Below are positions 50,611-62,891 of a stretch of 64,000 nt of DNA, piece by piece. The DNA is from Alnus glutinosa (taxonomy: Eukaryota; Streptophyta; Magnoliopsida; Fagales; Betulaceae). Below the pieces are notes generated by a model. The model saw only the letters and a program-made list of their open reading frames with translations, searched no databases and was not told where the DNA came from. Within the stretch, counting starts at the first letter, position 1. Each line of letters opens with the position of its first letter. The stretch is taken from positions 28,281,616 to 28,345,615 of the forward strand of contig NC_084894.1 of assembly GCF_958979055.1 (NCBI RefSeq), written 5' to 3'. A program made the translations under genes and the position numbers.

Positions 50611-53600
50611 ATGGAAGTCAACCTACTAAAGATATATATTTATCTGATATATAGGTAAATAAACATCAAATTCAAATTGCCTTCTGTCTTGATGCATCAT
50701 CTCTAGAAACGTTATTGCAGTTATAGCCATTCCTATTTCTTTGATTCAGTATTTGTATAGATGTTAGGTTATGCGGAGAAGAAGCTAAATCAATTGTTGT
50801 GAGTTTCATGAGACACCAGCTAAAACACATTGGTTTTAAGTTTTAAAAATGTTTGTAGTTTAAAGTGATTTTTTTTTTTTTTTTTTTTTTTTTCCAAATT
50901 TGGACTTCGAATAGGGTATTAATTTAGCCTATTTCATTAGCACAGGGTTTAATGTGTTTTGAAATTGGACTCTGTTCCCGTTTTGGCCCTACATTTCTAT
51001 TATTTCATATCTTGTTTTTGTTTAGTAGATTAAGCCTCTTTAACCTGGTTTGGGCCATTGCTTCTTTTTCTTGGATTCAATCCTTTCCCAATTTCTCTGT
51101 TACACATTTGCAAGCCTATTCTTCTGATCATAATCCTCTTATTCTAAACACATCCCTTCCCACCCCATCCCTCCCTCGCCCTTTTCGCTTTGAGGAATTT
51201 TGGACTCGGGATCCTTCTTGTAGGGTAGTTATTTCAGAAGCTTGGTCTATTGCTCCTTTTGGTTCTCCTTCTTTTTGTTTAACAAAAGAACTAAAGAATA
51301 CTAAAAGAGCTCTGAAATACTGGAATCAGCATTATTTTGGGTATATTCATGCAAAGATTGTCTCTACTTTAAAATTACTTGATGATACTCAACAAAGCCC
51401 CTCAACTGATTCCACCTTGGCCTTTGAACTTCATCTCAAGTCTTTACTCTCTGATTATCTACAACAGGAGGAATCTCTTTGGATGAATAAATCTAGGGAA
51501 CTTTGGTTAACCAGTGGGAATCTTAATACCAAATTTTTTCACACTAGTACTCTCATTCGTCGAAGAAGGAATTCTATTGATCTTCTTTTTACACTATCTG
51601 GTTGGATCTCTGACAGGAACGTAATTGGTAGAAGCTTCGTTTCCCACTTTAAGCATATTTACACTTCTACTAATTGTACTCCTTCTCCTGAACTACTGGA
51701 TCTTTTTGACTGCTCTATTACTGATGATGATAATCTTTCCCTCTGTGTTATTCCTACAGAATCTGAGATTTTTGAGGCTTTATCTAGTTTGGGACGTTTA
51801 AAAGCCCCTGGGCCTGATGGTTTCACTGCTTTATTTTATGTGACTTATTGGGATACTATCAAGACCACTGTTCTTAGTGCTATTTGGAATTTCTTTCGGC
51901 ATAATCAGCTTTTAAGGGAACAGAATCATACCTTCTTAGCACTGATTCCTAAAAAGATTGGCGCTTCTTCTGTTCAGCATTTTCGGCCTATTAGTCTATG
52001 CAATATTATTTATAAGATTATCTCAAAATTGCTTGCTAATAGGCTCAAGCCACTGCTCACCAAATTTATATCTCCTTTTCAGACAGCATTTGTTCCTCAT
52101 CGTCATATTCAGGATAACTCTATCTTAGCTCATGAAATGCTCCACACTCTCAAATCTAAGAGGGGCTGAGGTGGTCTGATGGCTATTAATCTCGATATGG
52201 AAAAAGCTTTTGACAAAATGGAATGGTCTTTTCTACTAGCTATTCTTCACAAGCTTGGATTTCACTCTCGTTGGATTAACTGGGTTCGTCTATGTATCTC
52301 CACTTCTTCATTCTCTGTTCTGTTGAATGGTAGCCCTTTTGGATTATTTTCTCCCTCCCGGGGACTTCGCCAAGGTGATCCACTTTCTCCATTTCTCTTT
52401 ATTATTGGATCAGAAGTTATTTCCCGGCTCCTGTTTGGTTCTCTCCGGGGTTTTAAAATTGCTCGAGCATGCTCTCCACTGAATCATCTACTGTTTGCTG
52501 ATGATTTGATTATTTTCTCAACTGCTACTTCTAAAGAAGCTGCTACTATTAAATCTTGTCTTGACAAGTACTGTCTTTGGTCGGGGCAGTCTGTGAATCA
52601 TGTTTAAGTCTCATATTTTGTTTAGCAAGAATACTTCTTCATCTACTATCACAGCCATCCAGAATATTCTTCCGTATGATGTTACTCCTGCCACTGCTAG
52701 ACATCTTGGTCTCCCTTTATTATTTGGCAAATCCAAAGTAGTAGCTTTCTCTGATATTTTGGAAAAGGTTCAAGGGAAAATTGCGGGATGGCGTTCAAAG
52801 ACTTTATCTCAGGCAGGCAAAACAGTATTAGTTAAAGTGGTGGCTTCTGCTATCCCCTCTTATGCAATGAGTACTTTTCTACTCCCTGATGCTTTCTGCC
52901 ACAAATTGGATATTGCTTTCAAGAATTTTTGGTGGGGTTTTCCTACCAACGAGGCTCGTAACTTATCTCTCAAGTCTTGGTCTTCGCTTTGTCTTCCGAA
53001 GGATCAGGGTGGTTTAGGTTTTCGACTGATGAAAGATGTCAATTTATCTCTTGTCTCTAAGCTTGGTTGGAAGCTTCTTACAAATCATGCCAGCATCTGG
53101 GTTCCACTGTTCCAGCAAAAATATATCAAATATGGTAATCTCTTTTCCTGTCCTCTAGGCTCTGGCTCTTGGGTTTGGAATGGGATTAAATCCATTATTC
53201 CTCTACTTGCTAAAGGGTCTTGTTTTGTTCCGCATTTTAATTCCAGCCTGCCTATCTGGACTTCACCCTGGATTCCTACCATTTTTAATTTTTCTCCTAC
53301 ACCACGTTTCCCTCACCTCCCACACTCTCATCCTTTTTACATTGCTGATCTTATTTATCCCTCATCCATGACATGGCTCCTTGATTTACTCCATTTTCTT
53401 TTCTCTTCAGCATCTGTGGCTGAGATTTTGAAAATTTCCATTAGATCAACTTTTGATTCTTGTTTGTGGACTCCTTCTACAACAGGTATTTTTACAACTA
53501 AATCTGCTCACCATCTTCTTTCTTCTTCCACTTATCACCCACCCTCCCCTCTTTCACCCTCTAGTTGGAAATCTTTGTGGAAGCTTAAAATTAATCATCG

Positions 53601-54639
53601 TTTAAAGTTGTTTCTTTGGAAGATGATTTGGAATATCATTCCCACAAAGTTTAGAATCTCACAGTCTCTTCTTTCCTCTCCTATGGATATTTCTTGTTCT
53701 CTATGCTCTGGCCCTATAGATTCTGTGCTGCATCTCTTTTTCTCTTGTCCTATTGCTAGAGTTGTGTGGCGCCAATCTTTTTGGCCTTTGGATATTCTTG
53801 CTTTTAATATTGCAGATATGACTGATTGGTTCTCTATTATCCTTAACCCAACAAGGATTGGTATTCCTTGGAGGATTTTCACAAGTTTCAAATTTTTGCA
53901 ATGGTTGCGTGTGATCATATTTGGTTTTCAAGGAATAAAGCACATCATGAAGACTTGGTTCCCGATGCTCTTGCTATCTCTGCTCATATTAATAAATTGG
54001 TTCAGGAGCATTTTTTGGCTTGGAAATCCTCCTTGCCTAGGATCCCAGAGGTTTGGCAAAAGCCTAGATTTCCATATCTCAAAATCAACTATGACACTGC
54101 TACTCGGGACTCCTTTTCAGTTCAAGCAGCGGTAATTCGGAACTCTTCTGGTATCATTACCCATTGTTCCTCTCTTATCAGTCCTCCGTGCACTGCAGTT
54201 TTTGGGGAAGCTCTTGCTGCGCTACTAGCTACTAAATTGGTTATTTCTACAAATGCGACTTCGTTTATTCTTGAAGGGGATTCTACAACAGTCACTCTGG
54301 CTCTTCAGAATCCTTTAATCACAAAAGACTGGCGTATTGCAACTACTATCTCCCAGATACATTCTCTTATTCCATCCACAACTAGCTGGTCTGCTAGTTC
54401 TGTTAACCGAAGTGCAAACTTCTGTGCCCATCATGTGGCAAAATGGGCCGCAACCAGATTTTTTTCTGGCTGCATTCCCGTATCTTCTTTTTCTTTTGGA
54501 TCCTTTTCCTCCTGTTTTGGAAAAGCTTCATCCGGTTCTTTTTTAGTTCCTTAGTTTTGTATTTTGTCTATTTGTACTTACAAAAAAAAAATAAATAAAT
54601 AAATAAAAAAAAATTAAAAAAAATAATGGAAGTCAACCT
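50611..54639 (+). mobile_element. L1-type LINE insertion bounded by a 14-bp target duplication
   Basis: ATGGAAGTCAACCT is duplicated at 50611-50624 and 54626-54639, and an A-rich tail precedes the right copy (54580-54625). The 4.0-kb insert lacks ORF1 and all but the tail of the endonuclease, so it is 5'-truncated. The first 330 bp (50625-50950), including a T-run at 50871-50894, do not read as LINE coding sequence and may be a rearranged or transduced 5' end. Confidence 0.9.
50952..54554 (+). pseudogene. Decayed LINE ORF2 (endonuclease tail, reverse transcriptase, zf-RVT, RNase H)
   Basis: Reading 50952-52607 in one frame gives the end of the endonuclease (SSDHNPLIL). Reverse transcriptase follows, with LKAPGPDGF, HFRPISLCN, DMEKAFD, LRQGDPLSPFLF and the catalytic LLFADD box. 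An in-frame TGA sits at 52167-52169, just before the DMEKAFD motif. A one-base shift near 52598 moves to the frame of 52600-53866. That part carries the conserved SQAGKTVLVK region and a zinc-knuckle-like zf-RVT domain (CSLCSGPIDSVLHLFFSC). A second shift near 53866 leads to an RNase H domain ending at 54554 (NYDTA, GEALAAL, EGDS). The element cannot make its own full protein. The FADD form of the box is usual for plant L1 elements. Confidence 0.92.
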
Positions 54640-54679
54640 GGACTTGTCTCATTTAATATACAAATCAGCTACCGCAACC

Positions 54680-54730
<51 letters not shown>

Positions 54731-54844
54731 AGAGAAAACATAAAATACACACAAAATTTATGTAGTTAGACAGTATGCTTATGCATGTACACAACCATGA
54801 TCGAAAATAAGAATTTAATTTTAACGAGGTCCGATCGCATGAAA

Positions 54845-56070
54845 AACTATACCCTCCTGATTTAACGTCATTTTTACAATTATCTCTATAATCTTGAAAA
54901 ACTCTCAATTTAACTTATTTATCTTTCAATTTTTTTTTTTTTAATTTCACTCTTTCGTTAAATCCTGTAAAAAATTTTAAAGTACTCTTTTTTTTTTTCG
55001 AAAAAAAATAAATAAAAGAATCAGGCATGGATATTTTTACAAATTCCGTTAAATCTAACCAATGCCTAAATCCTGGCAAATATTTTTATTTTATTTTTTC
55101 ATTAGAAAAAAGGGGGTATTTAGATAAGGGATAATTGCACAATTGGTCTCTGTAGTATGCCATAATTATTTTTCACTTCCTATGGTTTAAAAAGTGCATG
55201 GGAGATCCTTGTGGTATGCAATAATTACAAATCGATTCCTGACGTCAAATTCTGTTAAAATTTTTAACAGATTCCGTCAAATGCCACGTCAGCGCCACGT
55301 GTCGCCATCTTTTTGGTGACACATGGCGCTGACATGTCCAATCTTAATAAAATAATATAAATTTATTAAAAAATAAATAAAAATACTTATTTTTTTTAAA
55401 AAAATTAAAATTCAAAAAGAAAAAAGAAAAATGGGGGCAAGGGGGTGGCCGGGGTGATGGCCACCCCCAAAGGCCTCCTAGGGTGGCGCGCGGCCACCCC
55501 AATGGTCGGGGGTGGCCATCGGGCCACCCCTAGATCTATTAGGGGGTGGCCTTCGATGGCCTGGGGGTGGCCGCGCGCCACCCCCGACGGCCTCTGGGGG
55601 TGGCGCGTGGCTACCCCCATTGGCTGGGCCACGCCCTTTTTGATTCTTCTTTTTGTTTTTTTGTTTTTTTTTTTTTTTTAAATAAGTTTTTTTATTTATT
55701 TTTTAATAAATTTATATTTTTTTATTAAGATGGACACGTGTCTCCAATAAGATGGTGACACGTGTCGCCATCGTGTAGGGCTAACAGATTTCGTCAAAAT
55801 TGTGGAAAGAAAATCGACCTAGGGAGTAAAACGTAATTATTGCATACCACATGGACCTCTCATGAAATTTTTAAACCATAGGGAGTGAAAAATAATTATG
55901 GCATACCACAGGGACCAACGGTACAATTATCCTTTTTGATAATTTTAACACCCCTCCATTAGGATTTATAGTGAAATTGAAAAAAAAAAATGAAAAATAG
56001 ATATTTTTGAAGTTTCGAAAAGTAAATGCAAATGTGATGAAATTTCTAGAAGGTTAAGTGAAGTTCTCTT
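54845..56070. repeat. Inverted-repeat element (IR family, copy 4) split by a MITE
   Basis: The outer parts (54845-55127 and 55934-56070) carry the same motifs as copies 1-3, e.g. TTTTTACAAATTCCGTTAAA. A Mutator-like MITE was inserted into the middle, making this the longest copy. Confidence 0.5.
55128..55933. mobile_element. Long-TIR Mutator-like MITE, about 806 bp
   Basis: GGGATAATTGCACAATTGGT at the left pairs with the right end (CCAACGGTACAATTATCC), with pairing for about 200 bp to a shared GACACGTGTCGCCATC. The 9-bp flanks TTTAGATAA (55119-55127) and TTTTGATAA (55934-55942) fit a Mutator-type duplication. The core (55435-55632) is extremely GC-rich, made of repeated and inverted GGGGGTGGCC blocks. 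Its open frames on both strands are low-complexity by-products. Confidence 0.78.
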
Positions 56071-57248
56071 TAAAAGAAAAAAAAAATGTTTGAGCTCCCT
56101 AAGAAAAAAGAATTTTTTTTTTCTTTTTTTATAACAAATTTAATTGAGAGGTTAAAATTATTTTTAACAATTTTATTTTGGTGGAGAGGAGATGGTCTCT
56201 GTCCAGGAGAGCGAGTAACTAATTTTTTACTGTATTAAAAAAGAATAATTTTTTACTATATTAATAAAGAATAAGGTTATAATTTCCGCTCATGTCACCT
56301 TTATAGTAGAGATCAGTAATTTATACTTCTTCATTAATAATATACGACACACATAGAAAAGGTCAAAATTGCAACCCCATGCATGACACTAAAAATTTCA
56401 TTTTTTTTTTTAAAAAAAAAGAATTTGCATCCCTCGAGTTGGAGCCGCCGACAATTTTGACAAACTATCTATATAATATATATTGCTAATTAACCTTATA
56501 AAGTTACAATTACAAGGCTTTGATTGGGATCCAACTAAGGTTAGCAATATCTGGGACGACATGCTACGTACCTTGATATGAATTTAATATAAAATTAGTA
56601 GGTCAGAGTTTAGATATCACCCGTTTAATTAAATAGGTCAAGTTAGTATTAACCTATATATATATAGTCTTCTATTCATATATCGACACAACCTGAACCT
56701 AATACATAATATTTAGTGTTGACAATTTTCACGACTCGTGAATCTTACATGAAATTAGTAGATTAGGGTTGAGGGGTTTGACCCGTTTAATTAAATGGAT
56801 TGTATTAAAGTTAATTTGTATAACCTTATACATATGCATCGAAACAATCCAAATTCAACACGCAAACACAAATTATCACCCTTTGATCGAACTTTCTTGA
56901 ATTATCAAGGCTCGAATGGGGTCTTGATTGATTAATTAATTTATCATAGTCTAGAAGCACATAACTCGAACCCTTTCAGATGCCATGTGGTCACGTGCTT
57001 GTTTTTCTAAATCAAAGATCACACTTAAATTCCAATTAATGCTTAATTAACAAACTAGAAGTGCATAAAAAAAAATAAATAAATAAAAAAATGGAAGTTT
57101 TTAATGCCATGGCATATCAGAAGCTTTGAGTTATAAATATTGTTCTTCGTCTTCTTATAAATTTAGATTCACGTGCCTACCTAAATTCAGTCCATTGTCA
57201 TAGGATTTTGGATCCTCTGAAATAGAGATCAAAATTCATTTTATAGTA
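56071..57248. other. Gene-free spacer with a dispersed repeat copy (56610-56890)
   Basis: The 56610-56890 part matches the repeat at 47690-48200 and 59455-59730 (TTTGACCCGTTTAATTAAAT type). The rest is AT-rich with no recognisable gene. Confidence 0.4.
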
Positions 57249-58214
57249 TAGATTTTGTCTTTTTTTTTTTTTTTGGAACAAGCTCCAGCATCCATTGTAG
57301 AAAAGAAACCCCAAAGGAGATTACAACAAGGCTAAGCCACAGAGCATTACAGGATAACAGAAGCAGAAATCTCTGCCTGAAGGCAACAACAAGCCCGTAG
57401 GCCAAAGCAGTGAATAAAGCTAACGAAACTCCATCCACAAAGTCTGGAAAATCCAGACTTGAAGCAGCTACCGAAAGGGTAGACTGTGATCAAAGAAAGA
57501 ATGTACAATAACAAATACAAACAGAGGAAAACCAAACAACAGCACCATGAGAACTGCAACCGAAGCACGGCCGTGAAAAGCACGCACCTACTCCGAGAGC
57601 CCTTCCAGCATCGAGCGACTTCCAACAGCTCGGATCGACACAAAACGAAGCCGGATATGCAAACCGTGACCCACACGCGCTAAACCAGGGGGGATACTCC
57701 CCAGCGTGTGCGGACCACGCGCCGCTCAGGAAAGCACCGCACAGCTCCATCGAGTGACTATCGACACCAGAGAAGGCCGGCGACCACAATAGAAAAGCTC
57801 CTGTCAACGAACACCCAGCCGAGGCTTGTAGATCTAGAAATAAAGCACAACTCCGCCGGAGACCGCCAACATCCGCCATTCCCACAGGCCAGAGTCTGGA
57901 TCCAACAGTTTGCACCAACAACAGACAAAACAACAAAGAAAAATACTAACCTCACCAGATCTAACTCCGGGAGGGACCACGGCTCCACAACCCTAAGGTT
58001 GGGAGGACAAAACACCCACCACTGGAGACCAGTGGGGGGACAAAAAAACCTATCTTAGCCCTCACGAGCTAGGGGGAAGACCAAACGCCAGGAGGGGGAG
58101 ACGAGAAGCCTCCCCCCCCAAGCGAACAAACTCGAAACTTTCCTCTCTGTCTCTAGAACCTTTCATAAAGAGAAGAAGAATAGAAACTTCTTTGGACCCA
58201 CTAGATTTTGTCTT
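57249..58214 (-). mobile_element. Hairpin-rich retroposon family, copy 2
   Basis: TAGATTTTGTCTT is duplicated at 57249-57261 and 58202-58214, and a T-run after the left copy is the poly(A) tail of a - strand insertion of about 940 bp. The 5' part (right side) again holds successive hairpins: GGGGGAG/CTCCCCC (58094-58116), CCACTGG/CCAGTGG (58019-58035) and CAACC/GGTTG within matching CTCC/GGAG (57983-58006). The element is GC-rich in the middle. Open frames up to about 148 codons lack domains. Confidence 0.78.
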
Positions 58215-58421
58215 ATTTACTACAACTATATGATCATAATTTCATTCACAAGAAGAGAAAGAAGCAGAATTATATGATCGATCATAATTATATGTACGTA
58301 GCTCTCGGCGAGAAAAAACAAAAAAGAGATCATTATAGTAGCTTGATAGCATGCATTCGAGCGATCAAAGAATCAGCCGGACAAGCTACGTGCTCGGCTG
58401 TAAAATCTTTCTCAGTGCATG

Positions 58422-59033
58422 TTAATCACGAAGAAATACCTTGATAATGGATGAACAACAGCCTCTAAACCACCTATCAGTCGTCACTCCACGGCTAAAG
58501 CACAAAGCCGAAACGGCAGGCAATTCATGATATTCCTGCTCTTCCCCATCCGTCCTCGAATCAAATGACAGTCTTGGGCTTGACATTCTACCCCGTCGAT
58601 GAGAGGTCAACGCCGTTATTGGAGAAGACGGCACTGAATTATTGGACCGTGGCGACGGCGAAGATGTAAATGATGAAGAAGAAGGCGACGACGACGACGG
58701 AGAAGAAGCCGGTAACGATGGCAGACGTGCTTTCCATGAATTGCCCTTGGTGAAGATAGCTTGCAAGAGAGAAGGCCTCGATCTCTTTCTAACGGGTCGT
58801 TTTGTGGCGGCGGAATAGTAAGCAGGTGGAGGCGTGAGCGGATGGATCGGAGCAGTACTCTCGCGGAATTCGAGCTGCTTAGGAGTACCTGGCTGGGATT
58901 CCCAGGTGAAGGGAACTGAAGCGGATGCTCCGCCGTGATAGTCTTCTAAAGAGTTGGCCGTGGAGAAGAATCCACCATCCTTCTGCTTCGTTTGGAGGGA
59001 CTTGGGGGGAAAATCCGAACAAGTTGTAGGCAT
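58422..59033 (-). CDS. Single-exon Ser/Pro-rich protein with PFTWE motif (DUF688-like)
   Basis: 203 residues, no intron. The clearest signal is VPFTWESQPGTPK at residues 40-52, the hallmark of plant DUF688-like proteins of unknown function, followed by PLTPPPAYYS. A basic patch KRPVRKRSRPS lies mid-protein, then a low-complexity Ser/Pro stretch, a second basic SHRRGRMSSPRLSF segment, and an ordered C terminus (LPAVSALCFSRGV and FRGCCSSIIKVFLRD). There is no signal peptide or membrane span. The basic patches could serve nuclear targeting, but that is inference. The start is the first Met of the frame. The intact frame, GC-rich coding bias and conserved motif argue for a real gene. Confidence 0.85.
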   Translation of the reverse strand: MPTTCSDFPPKSLQTKQKDGGFFSTANSLEDYHGGASASVPFTWESQPGTPKQLEFRESTAPIHPLTPPPAYYSAATKRPVRKRSRPSLLQAIFTKGNSWKARLPSLPASSPSSSSPSSSSFTSSPSPRSNNSVPSSPITALTSHRRGRMSSPRLSFDSRTDGEEQEYHELPAVSALCFSRGVTTDRWFRGCCSSIIKVFLRD

Positions 59034-59113
59034 TTCTGCTAGGCGCGCAGAGGATTTTGTGGAATGAAAACTTTGTTAGAGCGAGTCTTCGTTGACATCT
59101 TAGTTCCGATCCA

Positions 59114-59120
59114 TTAAATA
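59114..59120 (-). promoter_or_regulatory. Possible TATA box of the DUF688-like gene
   Basis: TATTTAA on the - strand, 81 nt upstream of the start codon. Confidence 0.45.
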
Positions 59121-60550
59121 GCTAGGTTGTCCATAACTTTTTTGTCCAGCATCTTTACACGTAGGGCTCGCTAACTCGGTCCGTTTGCGTTTTCGTTTGT
59201 GATTTTAATTTAAATATATGAATTGAAAAAATAATTTTTAAAAATACAATTGATCATTTGACAAAATCGCAATTTAATTTTTAAAATCGCAAATTAATCT
59301 TTAAAATTTTACGTTTTTAAAAAAGGCCTCCTTGCTTGTGATTTGAAAATGCATATTTTTACGTTTTCAAATCAAACGATTCACTTTCTGAAATTCTGTT
59401 TAAAATTGTATTTTTTGTCTACGAATCACAATCACAAGCGCACACTCAATACGAAATTAAAGGGTTATAATTGAGGAGTCTAATCTATTTAATTTCGGAT
59501 TAAGGTTTATTTATATAGGGTTATATCCATACCTCAATACGACCTGAACTTGACACGAAACATAATAACTGACAATTTTTAACATAACCCACATGCAAAT
59601 TAACCCTACACGAAAATACAAAATTAAAGGGTTAAGATTAAAGGGTTTACCCGGTTTAATTAAATTGATCGAATTAGGGTTAACCTATATAATTTTACAC
59701 TCATACGTTAACACAATTCAAACCGTTAAAATATTAATTAATTAATTTAATAATTAAATTTATCCTTTTTTATTGATAAGATAATTTTTTTATTTTTTTG
59801 TTGATAAGATAATTTTTATTTTATTTTTTTTTATTATTATTATTTTTCTGAATAGATTGATCAAATAATTAAGTATACGCCGAAAATTGCGATTTATTTT
59901 TAGTATAAAAGACTTTCATACAAATAGGGATTACAGTGCTCAGTGGGGGTGCGTGGGTGGCGCTCCGCGGGTCCTGCAAATATCACTAATAAAGTATTGA
60001 GCAAAAAAAAAAAAAAAATTAAATACAAGATTAGAGTGATCCAAAATTCCTTACACATATATATGTTCTTAGAGCCAAATGTAGCACAGATGAGTTTTTC
60101 CTTTTTCTTATCTTTTTATTTATTTATTTTTATTCTTTTTCCTTTATGGTTTAATTGATTCAAAGTTCAAACAACATTGACTTGCACCATTGGAGATGCA
60201 ATTGATCAGTAGTAAGAAGCATGACACATGCAGCTCCCTTGAAGCACGTCTGATCAAATCATTTTTTATATATGTTTGTTCATAGAGTTTGTAATTGGCC
60301 TGATGACTAGATGTCTTTTGACTTAAAATTAATAATATCAATTAAAATCATCGAAGCTTTCTTATATTTTACCAAGTCATACCTCACTAAAAACATCAAT
60401 GATTGTGCTAATTAATAAATTTAATAATAATCCCGATTTTTTTTTTTTTTAACAAAATCAAATTGCAATTTTAGATTTCCTTAATTAATTAAATTTCTCT
60501 CCTCTATATCATTCTATAATAAAAGAATAATGACAATAATTAAATTACAA
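59121..60550. other. Gene-free spacer with a repeat copy and a short poly(A)-tailed piece
   Basis: 59455-59730 is the third copy of the dispersed repeat of 47690-48200. At 59935-60019 a short GC-rich stretch (GGTGGCGCTCCGCGGGTCC) ends in AATAAAG and an A-run, like the 3' end of a LINE, but no target duplication was found. The rest is AT-rich. Confidence 0.4.
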
Positions 60551-61537
60551 CTTAAAACACTTCTTATTGGTTTTTTCTAGTGAGAGAGAGAGCCGGCAGT
60601 TTGTCTTGGTTTTGGGGGAGGGAGGCTTTCACGCCTCCCTCCTCCCTGGGTTTTTTGTATTGGCCATCTTAGTCTTTGTTGCTAAGATGGTTCTTTTGTT
60701 TGTAGTTGAGTCTTCCGACCTTTAGGGTTGTGGAAGCTTTAGTCGCCCCGATGTGAATCTGGTGGGTGTTTAGGTTTTCTGGTTCTAGTTTGTATAGGCA
60801 TGAGAGTTCTCTGGTGAAGGTGTCGGTGGGGATTAGTCAACCATGGCGTGTCGATGGCGGAGTTTTGTGGTGTGTTGTTCACTGTCATATTTTTTGGAGG
60901 CCAGATCTACAAGTTTTCGCCGTCTTCTGGTGGACACACGCCTGTTAGCTGTGTTCGTCGTCAGTCTCTGGTGCTCCAGCCGCTCTCCACGATTGTGCGG
61001 TCTCTCGGTGATCGACGCTTGGCCTTCACGCGCTTAAGTGGTTTTCGGTTCGGATCGCGCGTGAGGGCTGCAAACTGGGTTTTTTCGCCGTGTATGGTGG
61101 TTTTGGTGATGATCGGAGGCTTTTGGCGCTTCAGGGTTGATGGGCTTGTTTTCTGGTGCCGGCGCGTACGCCACAGGCAGTGGCTTTCCCGGTAGACAGC
61201 TTCCTCCGTTGAGCTTTTCCTGTTTTGTTATAGTTTGTGTTTCTTTGGACAGTTTGCTTTGTACGTACATTAATCTAATCATTGGCAGTCGCCCAGAATG
61301 TGTGACCGACTCCCGACTCCCTGTTCAAGTAAAGGTGTATGTCAACGTAGAGGCATCATTCTGTTGGCTGAGTTTTATTTAGTAGCAACTGTCTGTACTG
61401 TATTGAGATGTTTGTACACCTTTAGGGTGTCTGTTTTATGCTTCACCCTTGTGGTGTCTGTTGTTATAACGCTATTTGATCTCAATGAAAGGTTTTCTTT
61501 CCCTCAAAAAAAAAAAAAAAAAGCCTTAAAACACTTC
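60551..61537 (+). mobile_element. Hairpin-rich retroposon family, copy 3
   Basis: CTTAAAACACTTC is duplicated at 60551-60563 and 61525-61537, and the insert (60564-61524) ends in an A-run after TTTCTTTCCCTC. Near its 5' end are GGAGGGAGGC/GCCTCCCTCC (60617-60642), CCATCTTAG/CTAAGATGG (60664-60690) and CGACC/GGTTG inside CTTC/GAAG (60713-60736). The 3' end shares CCCTTGTGGTGT with copy 1. Open frames of up to 115 codons overlap in several frames and look fortuitous. Confidence 0.8.
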
Positions 61538-61989
61538 AGCTTGAATGTATATGCGTTGATCAAATTTTATGCTTATTTTGATCATACTACTTATTAATAG
61601 AAATGAAATATTTTGTTATTTTTCAAATCTATTTCATATATATATATAGTTAATAGTACTGTTCACATGTTACTTTTGAGAAACATATAGAACATTTGAC
61701 GGATTAAGATTAGGATCAGGACCCATTATTTGGACATGACCATGAGGGACGCAACCATGATTACTTATTGGGGGGTCAAAGCATAAATAATGGGTTGAAC
61801 ATGATTTTGATAGGGATGAAGCCTAATTTTTAAGTCTAAACCCACACACATATACTTTTATACATATATAAATATTTTAAGAAAACAAATTAAAATTCAT
61901 GGGCCATGAGTCTCAGCCCCTTGTTCTGTTCCTGATGACAACTTTTAAATGAATACAAAAAAAATTTATTTAAAGTTTTTTCTGAAGAA

Positions 61990-62340
61990 AAAATGGAAAA
62001 AGAACACGCGCCAAAGAAAGGAAACTACTACATCTATAAAATATAAACAATTGGAGCGGGATGCCCTACAGATTGTAATGATGATTAAAACAGAGGAAAA
62101 TAATTACAGCAAATTTGGACATATAGTACTTGATAGAATTAAAGAGAGTTTGCGCCTTTTACGATCGTGGAGCGTCGTACATGTTAAGAAAAGTGTGAAT
62201 GCGGCTGCTCATAACATAGCCCGATATGTTATTTTGTGTTTCATAAATAGGGTTTGGATTGAAAAAACTTCAAATTGTATTTGTAATATTGTAGGCGGAG
62301 ATATTCATGTCCCTAGCTATAATTTGATATTTTTTCTAAT
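61990..62340 (+). pseudogene. Relic of a LINE RNase H domain
   Basis: An open frame includes ERDALQIVMMIKTEE, RSWSVVHVKKSVNAAAHNIA and VWIEKTSNCICNIV, which is the C-terminal part of the RNase H-like domain at the end of plant LINE ORF2. Upstream coding parts are missing. A poly(T)/poly(A) stretch follows. Confidence 0.75.
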
Positions 62341-62891
62341 AAAAATTCCGACTTTTGTTTTTTTTTTTTTTTTTTTAAAAAAAAAAGAAAAAGAAAAAAG
62401 AAAAAAAAAAGACTAGGTCAAAGTATAAAAGAAATATGCTTAGATAATAATAAAAAAATAAAATAAAAAATTGTCTGTCGTCACATTTATGTTGTTTATT
62501 ATAGTTCAAATGAATATATTAATGTAAAGTCGGTTAAGATGCTTGGGCACAGAGAAATTCAATGGGCGTAGAAGATCATGAGTTTTCTTATTAAATTTAA
62601 AGTTTGAATTATTTAAATTGGGTTCACGCAATTGTACTAATTAAAGCGGCCTGTTGATGAATAAATGTATTAAATGACATTAGATGTAGGCCGGCGTGAT
62701 TAATTCTTTAATACAAATGTTAAGAATCATTAGTTTCATCCTCTTTCATATTTCTTATTCATTTCCATATAAGAAATGTGGGTTCCAAAAACGCGATAAT
62801 AAATTTGCAAAAGATATATGTTTAAGAAAATATTACCAAATATTATACAAATGCATTTTAATTTTTATATTACTTTAATCCTTTTTAAATA

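Noticed and set aside
55405..55728. Overlapping open frames on both strands
   Set aside because: They come from repeated GGGGGTGGCC blocks of a MITE core; both strands are open for the same compositional reason.
57241..58058. Possible genes of 65-148 codons on both strands
   Set aside because: They lie within retroposon copy 2; the frames overlap on opposite strands and are not kept in copies 1 or 3.
60766..61597. Possible genes of 60-115 codons
   Set aside because: They lie within retroposon copy 3, bounded by a target duplication and poly(A); no frame is shared with sister copies.
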